This document shows positions 54,046 to 64,000 of a stretch of 64,000 bases of DNA, one piece after another. Made by a program: the position numbers and the translations under genes. The notes beneath the pieces are model-generated. The model did no database searches, was not told where the DNA came from, and saw only the letters and a program-made list of their open reading frames with translations. This DNA comes from Isoetes taiwanensis (taxonomy: Eukaryota > Streptophyta > Lycopodiopsida > Isoetales > Isoetaceae), in contig JAJEKV010000038.1 of NCBI GenBank assembly GCA_021234155.1, positions 3,966,847 to 4,030,846 of the forward strand, given 5' to 3'. How positions within the stretch are numbered: the first letter of the stretch is position 1; each line of letters begins with the position of its first letter.

Positions 54046-56389
54046 TCAACATCCTCTCTTCATCCCCTCATGCCACGCATATGCCGTCGCCTCATACTCT
54101 CCATCTCTCGCAGCTCTCGCATCATCATGCCTCTTGTCACATTCACTTGTGCTCGCAGCATGCCCTCTTCCTCTGGGATGCACGTAGCTCCTCCAACTCA
54201 AGCGAATTGACCACCTCTTGCAAGTAATCCAGAAGTTGACTGAGAGACAAGCGCACATTCCTAACAACGATAGAAACAGTTCGACACATCAGCTCCAAAT
54301 CCATCAAGTGCTGATCTATTTGTCCCCTGTGTATATCAAGGGCATTTCTTCTAACGGATGTAGTTGCGTTCTCATCATCCCCACTACTCTCATCAATAAC
54401 CACAAATTTTGGAGCTTCCACATGGTGGTCTTGCTGCCCTCATCGCCCACACCACTCAGTACAAATCATACAGAACCAAAAAAATATAGCAACTATCAGA
54501 TATCAAAACAATAGAAGTAAGCTTCGATCTAAAGCTAAAAATTAGAGCAATACTTTGTAAACAACACACAAAGCCTAAGCTGCACCCATGGTTTCATCAC
54601 AAATTTCTAAAGGAATAAAATCACTAAAAGGCTCGGGTATAATAATAGAGCGACCTTCAAATGCATGATCATCAAGTGTGAAGCCATCCTCACTACTGTT
54701 CCTTTCTTCGCTCACTATTTCCTCCTCATAAATGCTAGCGGCATCCCATAATGCTTCTTGCTTCAATCAACATACTTAACATGCACAATACCTGGCTATA
54801 ACCCAAAAAGAGCCATCTTGACATTTTTGTACTTGCATGTCTCTGGATTCAACATTATATTCCACGCCGCTTTCACTCGATCCAAGGAAATAAAAATGGT
54901 GTTCAAAGGAAGCACCCACGCGCTTGACAAAATAAATTTCCTTGTCCATAGCATGTTCCTCACAATTGTTATGAATGGCGCAGTCTTCTGTCTCTTACCG
55001 TGATAAACCACAAAATGTTTGGCCTTTTGCATCAAGTTTCTATTGTCTAGAGTAACTAAATTCTTGATGTCACCCGCTCCATATAATGCGTATAAATCCT
55101 TACCCACTTTAATCTGCCGCTCTGTCACATTATGCAGATGCACTTTGAAATGAACTTGCCCCATGTCCTTTAAACAGTAGCCCACCATTCCTTCAAAACA
55201 GTGCAACATTGTATCACGCAACACCTTGCACATTATAATGGCTCCTAACAGCTTCCATGCATTCCACCCAAAATGGGATTTGATTCTAACATTTACACTT
55301 GACGGTGTCTTTGCATCCAGGCGAAGAACACACTAAAGATGTAAGTTATCTAAGTTGGACCCCCTCTCCAAGGCCACAACTGCAGACTGGCAATTCAACT
55401 TTACAAATTCTATCATCTGATCATACAAGCTTTGGTTAATGTCGCAACCAGTCATTACAATCGTCACAGAAACATCAAGAAGACTCGGCATCTCAATGGC
55501 CTCCTCTCCTGTCCCACCTGCAATATCACTGCCTAGATGTTCTTCCAACATATTTATCTTTGTTCTCCCCCTTCCTCTCCCACCACCTTTTCGACGTCCA
55601 CAACCACGATTATGGCCTCTTACAATCTTCCCACTACCAGAACCCCCATCCGTATTACTCACGTACAAATTACTTCCTTTACCACCGTCTGAGAACGTAC
55701 AAGTGCTCCAGTCATTCACAGAACGAGAAACATCCTCAACATCCTTCCTACCTCTTCCTCTTCCATGCCCAACACCTCTACAGTCCCAATCTCTTCTCTC
55801 TGACTTGCACGAGAAGCCACTCCTCTCCTATCCTCAAAAACCTCAACAAAGCCTGCACCCAAATCCACAGTGTTCTTTCCATCTTTCTGAATAAAGACTG
55901 AGGCACCCTCAGAAGTACAGTCATCAAACCTCCCGTCACCACAAATGGTAACACTGCTACTAACATGCCGAATGCATTAGAACAACTTGTAAATCTTGGC
56001 TCCTCAACTAAATTTCCTCCACCTATCTCAACAGCCCAAGAAACGTGCCTCTATGATGAAGCTCCTTTTGTCCCTCTCAATTCTGCCAATTTGCTACTCT
56101 CGGGTGCCCGGCCTTCGTCATCTAAGCAATGCATTACATTACCACCAAAGAGTTTCCTACATCTCTTACAAATCCCAGACAAGATACTACTGGGCTTGCA
56201 AGGCCTATACACACTGCTCTCCTTAAACACGATGCCCCTTGAGCGGGCCTCTCGCTTCAGCATTATCACAGGCAATACAACACAGCAAAAAACAAGAACA
56301 ACACACAGGATGTGAAGCTGTGCCTGAGTTTTGACTACTTGTAAGTTAGTATGCAAATACATAACTTCTTGTTGAATTGCTGAAGGCAA
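54046..56389 (-). mobile_element. Replitron-like element remnant encoding an HUH endonuclease
   Basis: The extent is inferred from a run of same-strand coding-like frames. From 56,389 downward these are a Cys-containing segment (SGICKRCRKLFGGNVMHC), then frames broken by TAG near 56,051. A Gly/Arg-rich linker (GRGRGRK, RRKGGGRGRGRTK) at 55,560-55,750 follows, then the HUH domain at about 55,470-54,800, an acidic tail (54,766-54,575), and a further frame at 54,421-54,143 (MEAPKFVVIDESSGDDENAT...LLDYLQEVVNSLELEELRAS). Replitrons are eukaryotic transposons with a single-tyrosine HUH nuclease reported from green algae and other lineages. I place this element by motif resemblance, from memory, not by search. 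Its ends were not found. Confidence 0.5.
54796..55719 (-). pseudogene. HUH (Rep-type) endonuclease domain, interrupted
   Basis: Minus-strand frame in order: Gly/Arg linker; LLDVSVTIVMTGCDINQSLY (motif I region); VVALERGSNLDNLHL, then TAG at 55333-55335 where Q or H of the H-U-Q/H motif is expected, then CVLRLDAKTPSSVNVRIKSH, FGWNAWKLLGAIIMCKVLRD, and FEGMVGYCLKDMGQVHFKV. YCLK (Tyr codon 55177-55179) fits motif III YxxK, holding the nicking tyrosine. The frame continues through VIYALYGAG-like and LSSAWVLPL segments to 54,796. Such proteins nick and rejoin one DNA strand during rolling-circle-type transposition. Apart from the TAG the domain is continuous for some 300 codons. Confidence 0.6.
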
Positions 56390-56399
56390 TTAATGCTGC

Positions 56400-59300
56400 T
56401 TGCTTCCGACCATCGTCATACATTGCTGGGATGAATTCCCCATCCTATCCATCCTCCTGATGCTGAAGCAGTGCCAATGCTTGTAAATCCTATTTAAGCA
56501 TTACAATTTACAAATGTGCATCGGCCTACCAAATTTCCATGGTCTGCAAATTGTACGGCGCATCTTCTAGGGAAGGCTTCAAGCATATGCCATGAAGAAA
56601 TAATTTACTATGTCGTGGGCGGGGTGCCACCTATTTCACCCGGTTAAAACTTAATTGGCTTGAAGTGAGTTTATAGAACCCGGATATCTTTGTAGGCTGG
56701 GGCATTAGGCAGGTTGACAAATATAATCTGAGAACCGGTGTTGGGCAAACTTTTTAACCCATATCGAGAAATTTCATAATGTTTCCTCAAATAATTTGGA
56801 TATCCACGGTTCCCAATCGAGAAATTAGAATTACCCTTAAACAAATATGCATAAAAATCTTTCTGCGTCGCTAAGCTCAACCCGGGGAATCTATGGCATT
56901 TGTCGAAGTGCGAGAAAAAGATGTTTCTCTAGCCCACACATGAGTCGGATGCATTCTTTACTAGCAGCTAAAAATAAATCGAGTCAGCAGTGCTTGCCAA
57001 AAATCACAATCTTAAGTATGAAATATATGTAGTGCTGTAAAAGAACTTTCAAAGCTATGCATAAAAATAGAGGATAAAATTTTTGTCGACCAATCGACCT
57101 TAGTGCAATGCCATTTGCATCGGATCAAAAAGAGAGAATCTCCGTTAATTAACATTTTGCTTACGTCTTTCTGCCAAGAATTCAAGAAACTTTTCATCGC
57201 TCAATAATTGAAGCCACCTAGCAACCACCCTTCTTTGGCCCGGTGGATGCAATATGAGAATAGATATAATGTGTCTTAAAGTTTTTGAACCGTGTTGATA
57301 GTCTTTCAAGGAAATCTCTTCATGGGTGTCGGACCACTGTTGTTATATGCGAATACAAACATTCTTGTAGGAATAGGCCCAGCTCACGGAGCTAAGGAAA
57401 CATTCACTTTTCATCTACGCCATGCAAGAACACAATCGGGAATACTTTTAAGATGCAAAAGCAAATATTAAGCGGCCAATACAACAAGATGATTATTCAA
57501 ATAGAAAACATACCTACGAATGCCTTGTGAATGATAGTCTCGGGAACCTGACCCGCATTATTGCAATCATAAAGCCAATCATCTTTCAAATCGATGCGAC
57601 ACAAAACTTTGTCCTAGAGCGATTGCACTTCACAAATTCCATCTCATCAATTTTAAATGCATCACTTGCCTCAAATGATATACTATATCGCGAGGGCACT
57701 AGGATCTTCGGCTTTATCGTGGCGTAAAATTGTGAAAATTATGGGTTCCAACATATTGTTTGAGAATGTCATTCAAGCTTGGCGGCCCAAAGTTGAGCGA
57801 ACATTCCTCGGTATGGTTATAGCGATCTTGGTTGTTACCATCTCGGCGTCATTATTTTGTTCATAATTCAAATCATTTACATTCAAATTTGCGATTTAAT
57901 CGTATACGTATTTTGAATTTTACTATCCTCCATAGACATATCTGAGGCAAGCCATTATCAATATTTTTCCTCCATAGGTCCTAAAAAGTAATATGGTTGT
58001 CCTTTGCCTTTGTCTTCATTACCATTTCCTATTGCAAGATATTTGTTGCATGGATCAAAAGCAAATGTGGGCAAGACATACTCATACCTTCTCCGTCACA
58101 CAAGTTCTTGGCTAAAAGGCGGTCACCCTCTTGAATCAAGCATTCTCACCCTCGTTTTTTGCATTTCACGGTGACCAGCTCCGCGGTGAAGCTAAAACAA
58201 GTGCAATCTTCCTCTTTTTATACACGGGGACAAAAGGAATAGAGGAATTTTTACGTGGTATTTTGTAAACTTTCCTCGTTTACCTTTGTGCTTTGCACTA
58301 ATCACGAAGAAAATTTGGATTACGGGTCTCATCCACTTTCGGCCTTATTCACCAATGAAACGTCTCCATATCCAATGAAACATCTCCATATCCATTTGTT
58401 TTCGTCTATGGAGGATGCTCCCGAAAAAACCATACTTTCGATGTTTCCATTGGCGGAGCTTAAAGGCGTGGTCTCAACTTTGATTCAAGAACACTGCTTG
58501 GCGTCATTCGTGAAGCGCATACCACACAGGAAAGCGAAGCCTTCTATAGCCCGCGGCTTACATTTACCATTATATTTACATCTCCATCAAAACATATCAC
58601 CAAAATCTGGATTTCTAAATTAAGTTTAATCGGATGCAACAAAAGAACATTGAAGCGAGAACCTCAACAAGCTAATATACCGCAGGCGATATAAGTAAAA
58701 AACCAAACCCAAATGCGATACATGCAAACCTTCATACCATACAGGAGACAAACCTTCTCCACGGGAAATTTAGCAGTTAAAAAACTAGAGACTAAAAGGT
58801 AATGCATAAACCTTCGTCAATTCGGCTCTACAACAACTTTGAATTTCGGTGCGCTTTCTTGCATCTTTGGAAATGTAGGAATAAGTTTACATATGCCTAC
58901 AGCTTTTATTCAAAAGTTAGCACTTGGCATGCCACTTTGCAAGCATGCCCAAATTTGTCAGAGAAAACGTCTATAACATGCTTGTTAGACTGTAAATGAA
59001 AAGATCCAGGTGCAAAGCTCAGACTCTGAAGGTAGCTTGTGAAGCTACACTCTAGAGGATATCTCAAAGTCACTCAAATAGACAACATGTTAACCAGATA
59101 GCAAAGGCAGCTAAGGATGCACTGAGATATTGCTAACAACATGGAGGTGGCTCTTTTTTACAAATCGGTATCGTGTTTATCATCTCTGCAGGCTGACCAA
59201 TGCTCGATAAATGACTGTTATTTGCTATTGTTCCAAATAAGGTCACAGCGTTGCTGGTTTCACTTTCAGAACAACCCAAAGTAATAAAATTTCAACTTGG

Positions 59301-59590
59301 GCAGCCAACCTAGAATTTTCCTAATACCATTTCGTTTTTGTATAAACTAAAGTGGAATATGATGTATAGTCCATATAAAGCCCATGCGTGAGAAAGGAAG
59401 AAAGATGGCTCTTGCTACTTGTGCATCTTATCTATCATTTCCTATTTCCCAGATGACCAGAAATGGGAATGAATCTTAACTGATTTGTTGTGGTGTACTG
59501 AATGCAACAGATTAATGCCATGTTTTGGCTGTTCTATCTCAAACCCAAACGTGGGTACAAAGCGAGAATCACCGGACATTTTTATTTACC
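56400..59590. other. No gene identified
   Basis: Several plus- and minus-strand frames of 60-120 codons occur (e.g. 58,255-58,623 plus; 56,671-56,880 minus), but none matches a family I know. Further exons of the GH35 gene would have to lie here on the minus strand; I looked for the expected DLGGFPAWLL segment and did not see it. Composition alternates between AT-rich and GCG-word-rich. Confidence 0.35.
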
Positions 59591-59594
59591 ATTA

Positions 59595-60157
59595 TTAAGG
59601 ACCTGAGACCTCCACAAATATAGGGGCCATACGAGCATGACTACAATCAAGTTTATCGACAAGCATCAAAGCTTTAAGGTCTGCTTGAGAGCCACCAAAA
59701 TGGAACTTTCCCCGATGAGGCTCATGAATGTTCCAAGGAACATAAGTCTGAATAGTGTTCAATCCCAAGGATTTTGCTCTCAACAGCATATCCTCCCAAT
59801 ATTGCAAACCAAAGTAGATCAAAATTTTCCAAATCTGTAAGACTTTAACATAAAGGGCGTTGTAGACTATTATATTCACTAGTTTCATCAAGGACAACCC
59901 AGAAATGTTCAGATGTTTCTGCATAGAGGCTACTCGTATCAACAAGTAACATGAAGCTTCGGATTCAACTAGAACTTATAATTTAAGAAGAATTCCTTAC
60001 ATCGAGGCGGGGATGCGAAATAGTGAACATCACCGCCTATAATTCGAAATGGTTCACCATCTTTCATAAACATGTGATTGGCAATGGTGAAGCTCCTTTC
60101 TTTCACATCTTTGGCCAATGTTAGCAGAAGCAATGTTAGCAAGGCTAAAAGCGCCAT
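59595..60157 (-). pseudogene. Beta-galactosidase (GH35, BGAL17-like), 5' part, damaged
   Basis: ATG at 60157 opens MALLALLTLLLLTLA, a typical signal peptide, then FTIANHMFMKDGEPFRIIGG followed by DVHYF. In this frame a lost C and an extra G alter the expected FRIPPR (TTCGCATCCCCGCCTCGAT). Exon 1 ends CGAT|GTAAGG at 60,001. Exon 2 (from about 59,801) reads [35 protein letters not shown] and [13 protein letters not shown], then slips frame across the VMLRAGPYICGE block. It ends at a GT near 59,615. No AG is present at the expected acceptor (TTTGCA|ATATTGG). GH35 enzymes remove terminal galactose from wall glycans in the apoplast. The catalytic-residue exons are not present here. Either a pseudogene or a gene hit by sequence errors. 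Confidence 0.75.
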
Positions 60158-60717
60158 TGAAACGGTAAAACGATCGGCCGGTACACCTGCAGTTTGGAAA
60201 TAACCTAAGCCTGAGACCAATTTGAGGCCCGGGCGAGGCCTCTCCGGTTAGCCAGTTTCAAGAGTGGCTGCCCAACAACGAAAACAACCGAGAGTTTATA
60301 GCCAATAACGGGTTTGGAGCAGTCATAGGCATATTCCAAGCATATACTGACATATACCTATAATATGCCACAAACCCACATAAACAAGGGTTTGCCCCTT
60401 GGGCAACCCAAAAAGTAAGCAACATTAATCTCAAGAATTTGAAAAAAACAGAAACCATAAAAACACACTTTCAATTTCAACTAAAACAAGAAACCATAAA
60501 AACACACTTTCAATTTCAACTACTGTCATGCTGAAAATTTTCCGGCAATTCCGACAAGAAAATGCAAAATTTCCGGTTGCCCTAATGTGGGCAGCGGCAC
60601 CTATTTTTCTTGGATTTCTTCTTGGATTTGGCATTCACAACAAACAAAGCAGGGTTTCCCAAAAGAGGCAACCCGAAGATCGTGGGTGGGTGGCGTCACC
60701 CGGGCCTTCTTCAGAAG
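60158..60717. promoter_or_regulatory. Divergent intergenic region between GH35 and SUVR genes
   Basis: About 560 bp separate the two start codons, which point away from each other. It contains the second MITE-like hairpin (60,311-60,414) and a 39-bp-period duplication (GAAACCATAAAAACACACTT at 60,451 and 60,490). No clear TATA box for either gene was found, and part of it may be N-terminal coding sequence or 5' UTR of the SUVR gene. Confidence 0.35.
60311..60414. repeat. MITE-like hairpin, copy 2
   Basis: GGTTTG...GGCATATT (60,311-60,335) faces AATATGCCacAAACC (60,362-60,376), followed by CTTGGGCAACCCAAAAAG. It resembles 34,742-34,832 in arm sequence and in the trailing GGGCAACCCAAAA word. 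Confidence 0.45.
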
Positions 60718-62471
60718 ATGAAGAAGAGACAGCGACATGATCCACAGGACATCTCCAGAGGAGAAGAACGGATCCCCATCCCATACATTAACGATCATGA
60801 TAATACAGAGCTCCCAGAGTTTCTTTACAGCAAAAAATCCGAGGTTTTTGAAAAGGCTCACGTTGCTAGGGTTCTTGCCCGAATCGGTAGTGAAGATTGT
60901 TGCTCTAAATGTACCGGAGATTGCCTTAAGCGGCGCATTCCTTGCTCTTGTACTAGACATACTGGAGGTGAATATGCTTATGGACAAGATGGGTGTTTGC
61001 GTGAGGCCTTCATTCACAGATTGGCAAAGATGGATATTAGGGATTACTGCTCTCCTGGGCTTTGCCCCCTCGTTCGTATGCTAGATGGTGAGCCTCAAAA
61101 ATGCCAAGGGCATCTTGTCCGGCAGTTTATCAAGGAATGTCATTCCAAGTGTCGATGTAATTCAAAGCTGTGTGGCAATCGAGTAGTTCAGAAGGGCATA
61201 AGATACAAGCTACAGGTGGGATAAATTCTTTGGTACCCTTATTAGGTTTTGAATTTGCATTAGTATCTCTACTGGCTTGACAGTAAAAAAGCAGTGAATG
61301 ATAATGTGAAAATGGGCAAAGGGAATACTGAACGGAAGGAATTTTCTAGGTTTTTAAGCTATGTGAATGGGCTGTTGATTGCCCAAAATAAACCCCATCA
61401 GCTGCAAGTTGCTGCATCCCATCTGAATGATCTCAATGACGGAAGTTATCATTATATCATGCATAGCTTCATTTGTACTCACGCCAAATTGTCCTGACTC
61501 ACCAGGCCTTGTAATGGCATAACGGCTACTTCCATAGGGCTGGATGAGGAGAAAGAACGTGTGCAGCATGATGGAAGTTATCATTATATCATGCGTAGCT
61601 TCATTTGTACTTACTGGATGCGTAATATTTTGATTTTGTAAGTTTAATCTAAATTCATTTCCCTGCATTGCAGGTGTTCTATTGTCATGAAGGTAAAGGA
61701 TGGGGTCTTCGTGCTCTAGAAGACTTGCCACTTGGTGCATTTGTATGTGAATATGCTGGAGAAATCCTTACAAATACTGAGTTGTATTGGCGGAATAGAG
61801 AAAGAGAAGGCAAAGGACCGCATACTTACCCTTTGCTCCTCGATGCTGATTGGTCCTCAGAGAAGATGTTGGAGGACGAAGATGCTTTGTGTTTAGATGC
61901 AACAGAATTTGGAAATGTTGCAAGGTTTATTAATCATAGGTAATGTCCTTCATGTTTTATGTCTTTGTTAGCTGAAGGGTAATTCACATTTTAAATGTGT
62001 ACTCATTTGAGATGTTTGAAGGAACTGACATTTATTCTTGTTCAGGTGTCATGATGCAAGCTTGGTGGATGTTCCAGTTGAAATAGAGACCCCTGATCAT
62101 CATTATTACCACGTCAGTGGAAACTATTTATGCAATTTATTGCTTTTATGTTGTTTCTAATGGTTATTGGTTTATGCTACATAGGTTGCTTTTTTCACAA
62201 AACGTCCCATCAGGGCATTCGAGGAGCTTACATGGGTAAGTTGGGGATTGACAACTAATATGATTAACTATGCTATGCTGATTTTGTTACTATTCTAATG
62301 CAGGATTATGGTATCGATTTTGATGATGAACACCATCCTATCAAGGCCTTCGAATGCATATGTGGAAGTACATATTGCCGTGGAAGAGCAAACACATCTG
62401 CAGGCGCATGTTCTGGTATTATTTCTACCATCAGCGAATACAAGAGCAAGGAATTCATATATATATGCTGA
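60718..62471 (+). CDS. SUVR-like histone H3K9 methyltransferase (SET domain), five exons
   Basis: Exons: 60718-61215, 61674-61939, 62046-62112, 62185-62235 and 62304-62471 (TGA). All junctions are GT..AG and in phase, giving 349 residues. Pre-SET: Cys-rich (EDCCSKCTGDCLKRRIPCSC, later CSPGLCP and CHSKCRCNSKLCGNR), a zinc cluster. SET: GKGWGLRALEDLPLGAFVCE, the SAM-binding FINHRCHDA and EELTWDYG. Post-SET: CICGSTYC. This matches SUVR1/2/4-type enzymes, which methylate H3K9 on transposons and repeats in the nucleus. ATG 60718 is the first in-frame Met; the frame is open upstream to about 60,600 without an ATG. The N-terminal WIYLD domain of seed-plant SUVRs is not seen, so the true start may lie elsewhere. 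The only apparently undamaged gene in the window. Confidence 0.88.
61458..61610 (+). repeat. Direct repeat in SUVR intron 1
   Basis: GGAAGTTATCATTATATCAT followed by GC(A/G)TAGCTTCATTTGTACT occurs at 61,441 and 61,573, about 130 bp apart, within the first intron. Confidence 0.7.
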
Positions 62472-64000
62472 TCAATGCTGCTAGATATTTATCAAATGCA
62501 GTATAGGTAGATACATTTGATTTTATTCATTTTTAATTTGTACAATATAGTTGCGCTAAGAAAAATAATCTAAGAACTTAGGTTTGTTTGCAGATGGCGA
62601 CATTCGTTAACTGGTGCTAGATTTTGACGTTTGGCTCTGATAGTGGGAGTGGAATTCTTCAGTATATGCATGGGGAAATGATGAAGAAGTGGATGTGAAG
62701 GACGAGGCAGAAACTGGTAGTGCCAATGAACAATGATGTCAATGAATGTACAATGCAACCTGTGTGACCCCCTAAATGGTACTGAAAGTGTCGATCTATA
62801 AGGACTTGCGTGAAGCAGCCTTGAGTACAGATTCATGAACGATGAGAAAGCTACAAGAGGCGATGATGATGAGAAGGGAATTCAAAATTGACAGGCTGTG
62901 AATGGCAATTCTGTTGACATGGATATGATATTCTTTGGAGCACAAAAGACATGCTGGAGTAATTTACCAAATGGAAGATCTATAACAATGATGCAGGAAA
63001 ACTTACAAACTAGTCTATTGGAGTTTTAACAATAATGCGGGAAAACTTACAAACTAATCACATCGGGGTTTTATCTTGGACATCAGCATTATCTTGGACA
63101 TCAGCAATTCGTCTGGATCTTACAAGAGTGGTTGAAGCTTGTACGAGAGGTTAGCATGCAAACCTTCTACTGTCATGAGTCCATTATTTGGTTATTTATT
63201 ACAATAATTAACTTTATGGGATCACACATGAGTCCATTATTTGGTTATTTATTACAATAATTAACTTTATGGGATCACATGGAATTTCATTTCCTTTTAT
63301 AAAGAGCGCATCAAAATTCTCAATGCCCAGGTATGGATTTGCTGCCTTCATGATTCGACATCTGCATCATTTCAAGAACGAGCCTCTAATGATTTATTGC
63401 TTTGCTATACAGGATCCACCTGTTAAGGCTAGAAAATTTTCATGATGTAGCTTGTTGTAGTGATTTACAAATGAAGCAGAATAGAATGAATATGTAGTTG
63501 CATTCACATCTTTAGGAGATTCCTAGGTGTATAAGACAATTAGTTACGAAAGAATTTATAAATTCCTGTTAAAAAAAACCACTAGCCTCTATGAAAGTGA
63601 TTGCTTCATTGAGTTTTATTCTATCATCTCTCTCTTTCAACATAGCCTTCAAGTAATCTCGTAAGATAGTCACTGGAACATCAAAGAGCCTTTGTAATCC
63701 GCAATGAAAGGCCACAAAGGGAGCTCAAGGCCAAAGCATTCTACCTTCCATCATTTATATTCTCCTTCGGCCTAAATGTGAGTGCATAGAATAATAGTTT
63801 GAAAGCTGTACCATAGGCAAAACCTCCTTATTGCCCAACCTCCTTATCGCCAATATGCCATATACAGTAACATACTTGAGATTTAGTTTTTTACGTGCAC
63901 TTTTGGAAAAGGGATATTATTGGTATGTTGATTTCATGTGAAGAGCATGAAGGCAACTTAAACTCTGCATAAAAACAAATCTAGCTTTCAAGGATAGTCA
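62472..64000. other. SUVR 3' flank; no further gene recognised
   Basis: Short frames only. Two small duplications are present: GGAAAACTTACAAACTA at 62,997 and 63,041, and the 53-bp tandem pair at 63,174. No homology to coding families was recognised. Confidence 0.4.
63174..63280 (+). repeat. 53-bp tandem duplication
   Basis: CATGAGTCCATTATTTGGTT and the rest of the unit begin at 63,174 and 63,227 and are nearly identical. Confidence 0.85.

Noticed and set aside
55439-55894. 151-codon plus-strand open frame (Pro/Ser/Leu-rich)
   Set aside because: Antisense of the Gly/Arg-rich linker and HUH N-terminal region on the minus strand, with no domain of its own.
60610-60717. Extending the SUVR protein upstream through the open frame to 60,610
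   Set aside because: No ATG exists in that extension and the residues do not resemble the SUVR N-terminus. The first in-frame ATG (60718) was used instead.

Overview
The window looks like a repeat-dominated stretch of a large land-plant nuclear genome. Genes are sparse, introns have GT..AG borders, and the surviving coding sequence belongs to plant families: a SUVR-type SET-domain methyltransferase, a GH35 beta-galactosidase, a UDP-rhamnose synthase, an ETO1-like protein and a MAPKK-like kinase. Most of the rest is transposon debris. A fern or another seed-free vascular plant is my best guess, partly because of a Replitron-like HUH endonuclease remnant at 54-56.4 kb. The species cannot be fixed from the sequence, and a gymnosperm is not excluded.

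Layout. 1-9.5 kb: a broken Ty3/gypsy element on the minus strand (gag with CCHC knuckle, protease, RT, RNase H, integrase), with an LTR-like block at its 5' side and unassigned sequence beyond its 3' side. 9.59-12.74 kb: eight tandem monomers of about 385 bp, each with tRNA-like Pol III boxes on the minus strand; a 17-bp direct repeat lies just outside the array on both sides. 12.8-13.0 kb: an unidentified terminal-exon-like sequence. 14.9-15.3 kb: LINE RT fragment. 16.16-17.4 kb: UDP-rhamnose synthase pseudogene with intron. 17.4-24.2 kb: nested dispersed repeats, a CATGTG microsatellite, and a complete 467-bp TRIM-type LTR element with PBS and target-site duplication, inserted in a LINE fragment. 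24.8-26.2 kb: second gypsy fragment. 26.2-27.1 kb: duplicated palindrome cluster. 28.7-33.7 kb: copies of a short non-autonomous repeat family. 36 kb: kinase fragment. 36.6-39.4 kb: two copies of another repeat, the second split by a tRNA-derived SINE. 43 kb: ankyrin pseudogene. 45.9-48.0 kb: a highly charged ORF with its own TATA box, preceded in frame by the first eight residues of mature histone H3 (ARTKQTAR), with two 67-nt hairpins on each side. 51.1-53.2 kb: ETO1-like pseudogene. 54.0-56.4 kb: Replitron-like HUH element. 59.6-60.2 kb: 5' part of a GH35 beta-galactosidase, minus strand. 60.7-62.5 kb: the only apparently intact gene, a SUVR-like H3K9 methyltransferase, plus strand, divergent from the beta-galactosidase.

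How the parts relate: the window is mostly a transposon and gene-fragment graveyard, and the one clearly intact gene belongs to a family that silences such repeats. The items most worth checking are the H3-tail-like ORF with its hairpins, the HUH element whose stop codon falls in the catalytic H-U-Q motif, and the Pol III-box tandem array. Several patches (1-9 kb, 26-31 kb, 48-50 kb, 57-60 kb) carry many GCG/GCGG-type micro-differences that may be consensus errors, so frameshifts there should be read with caution.
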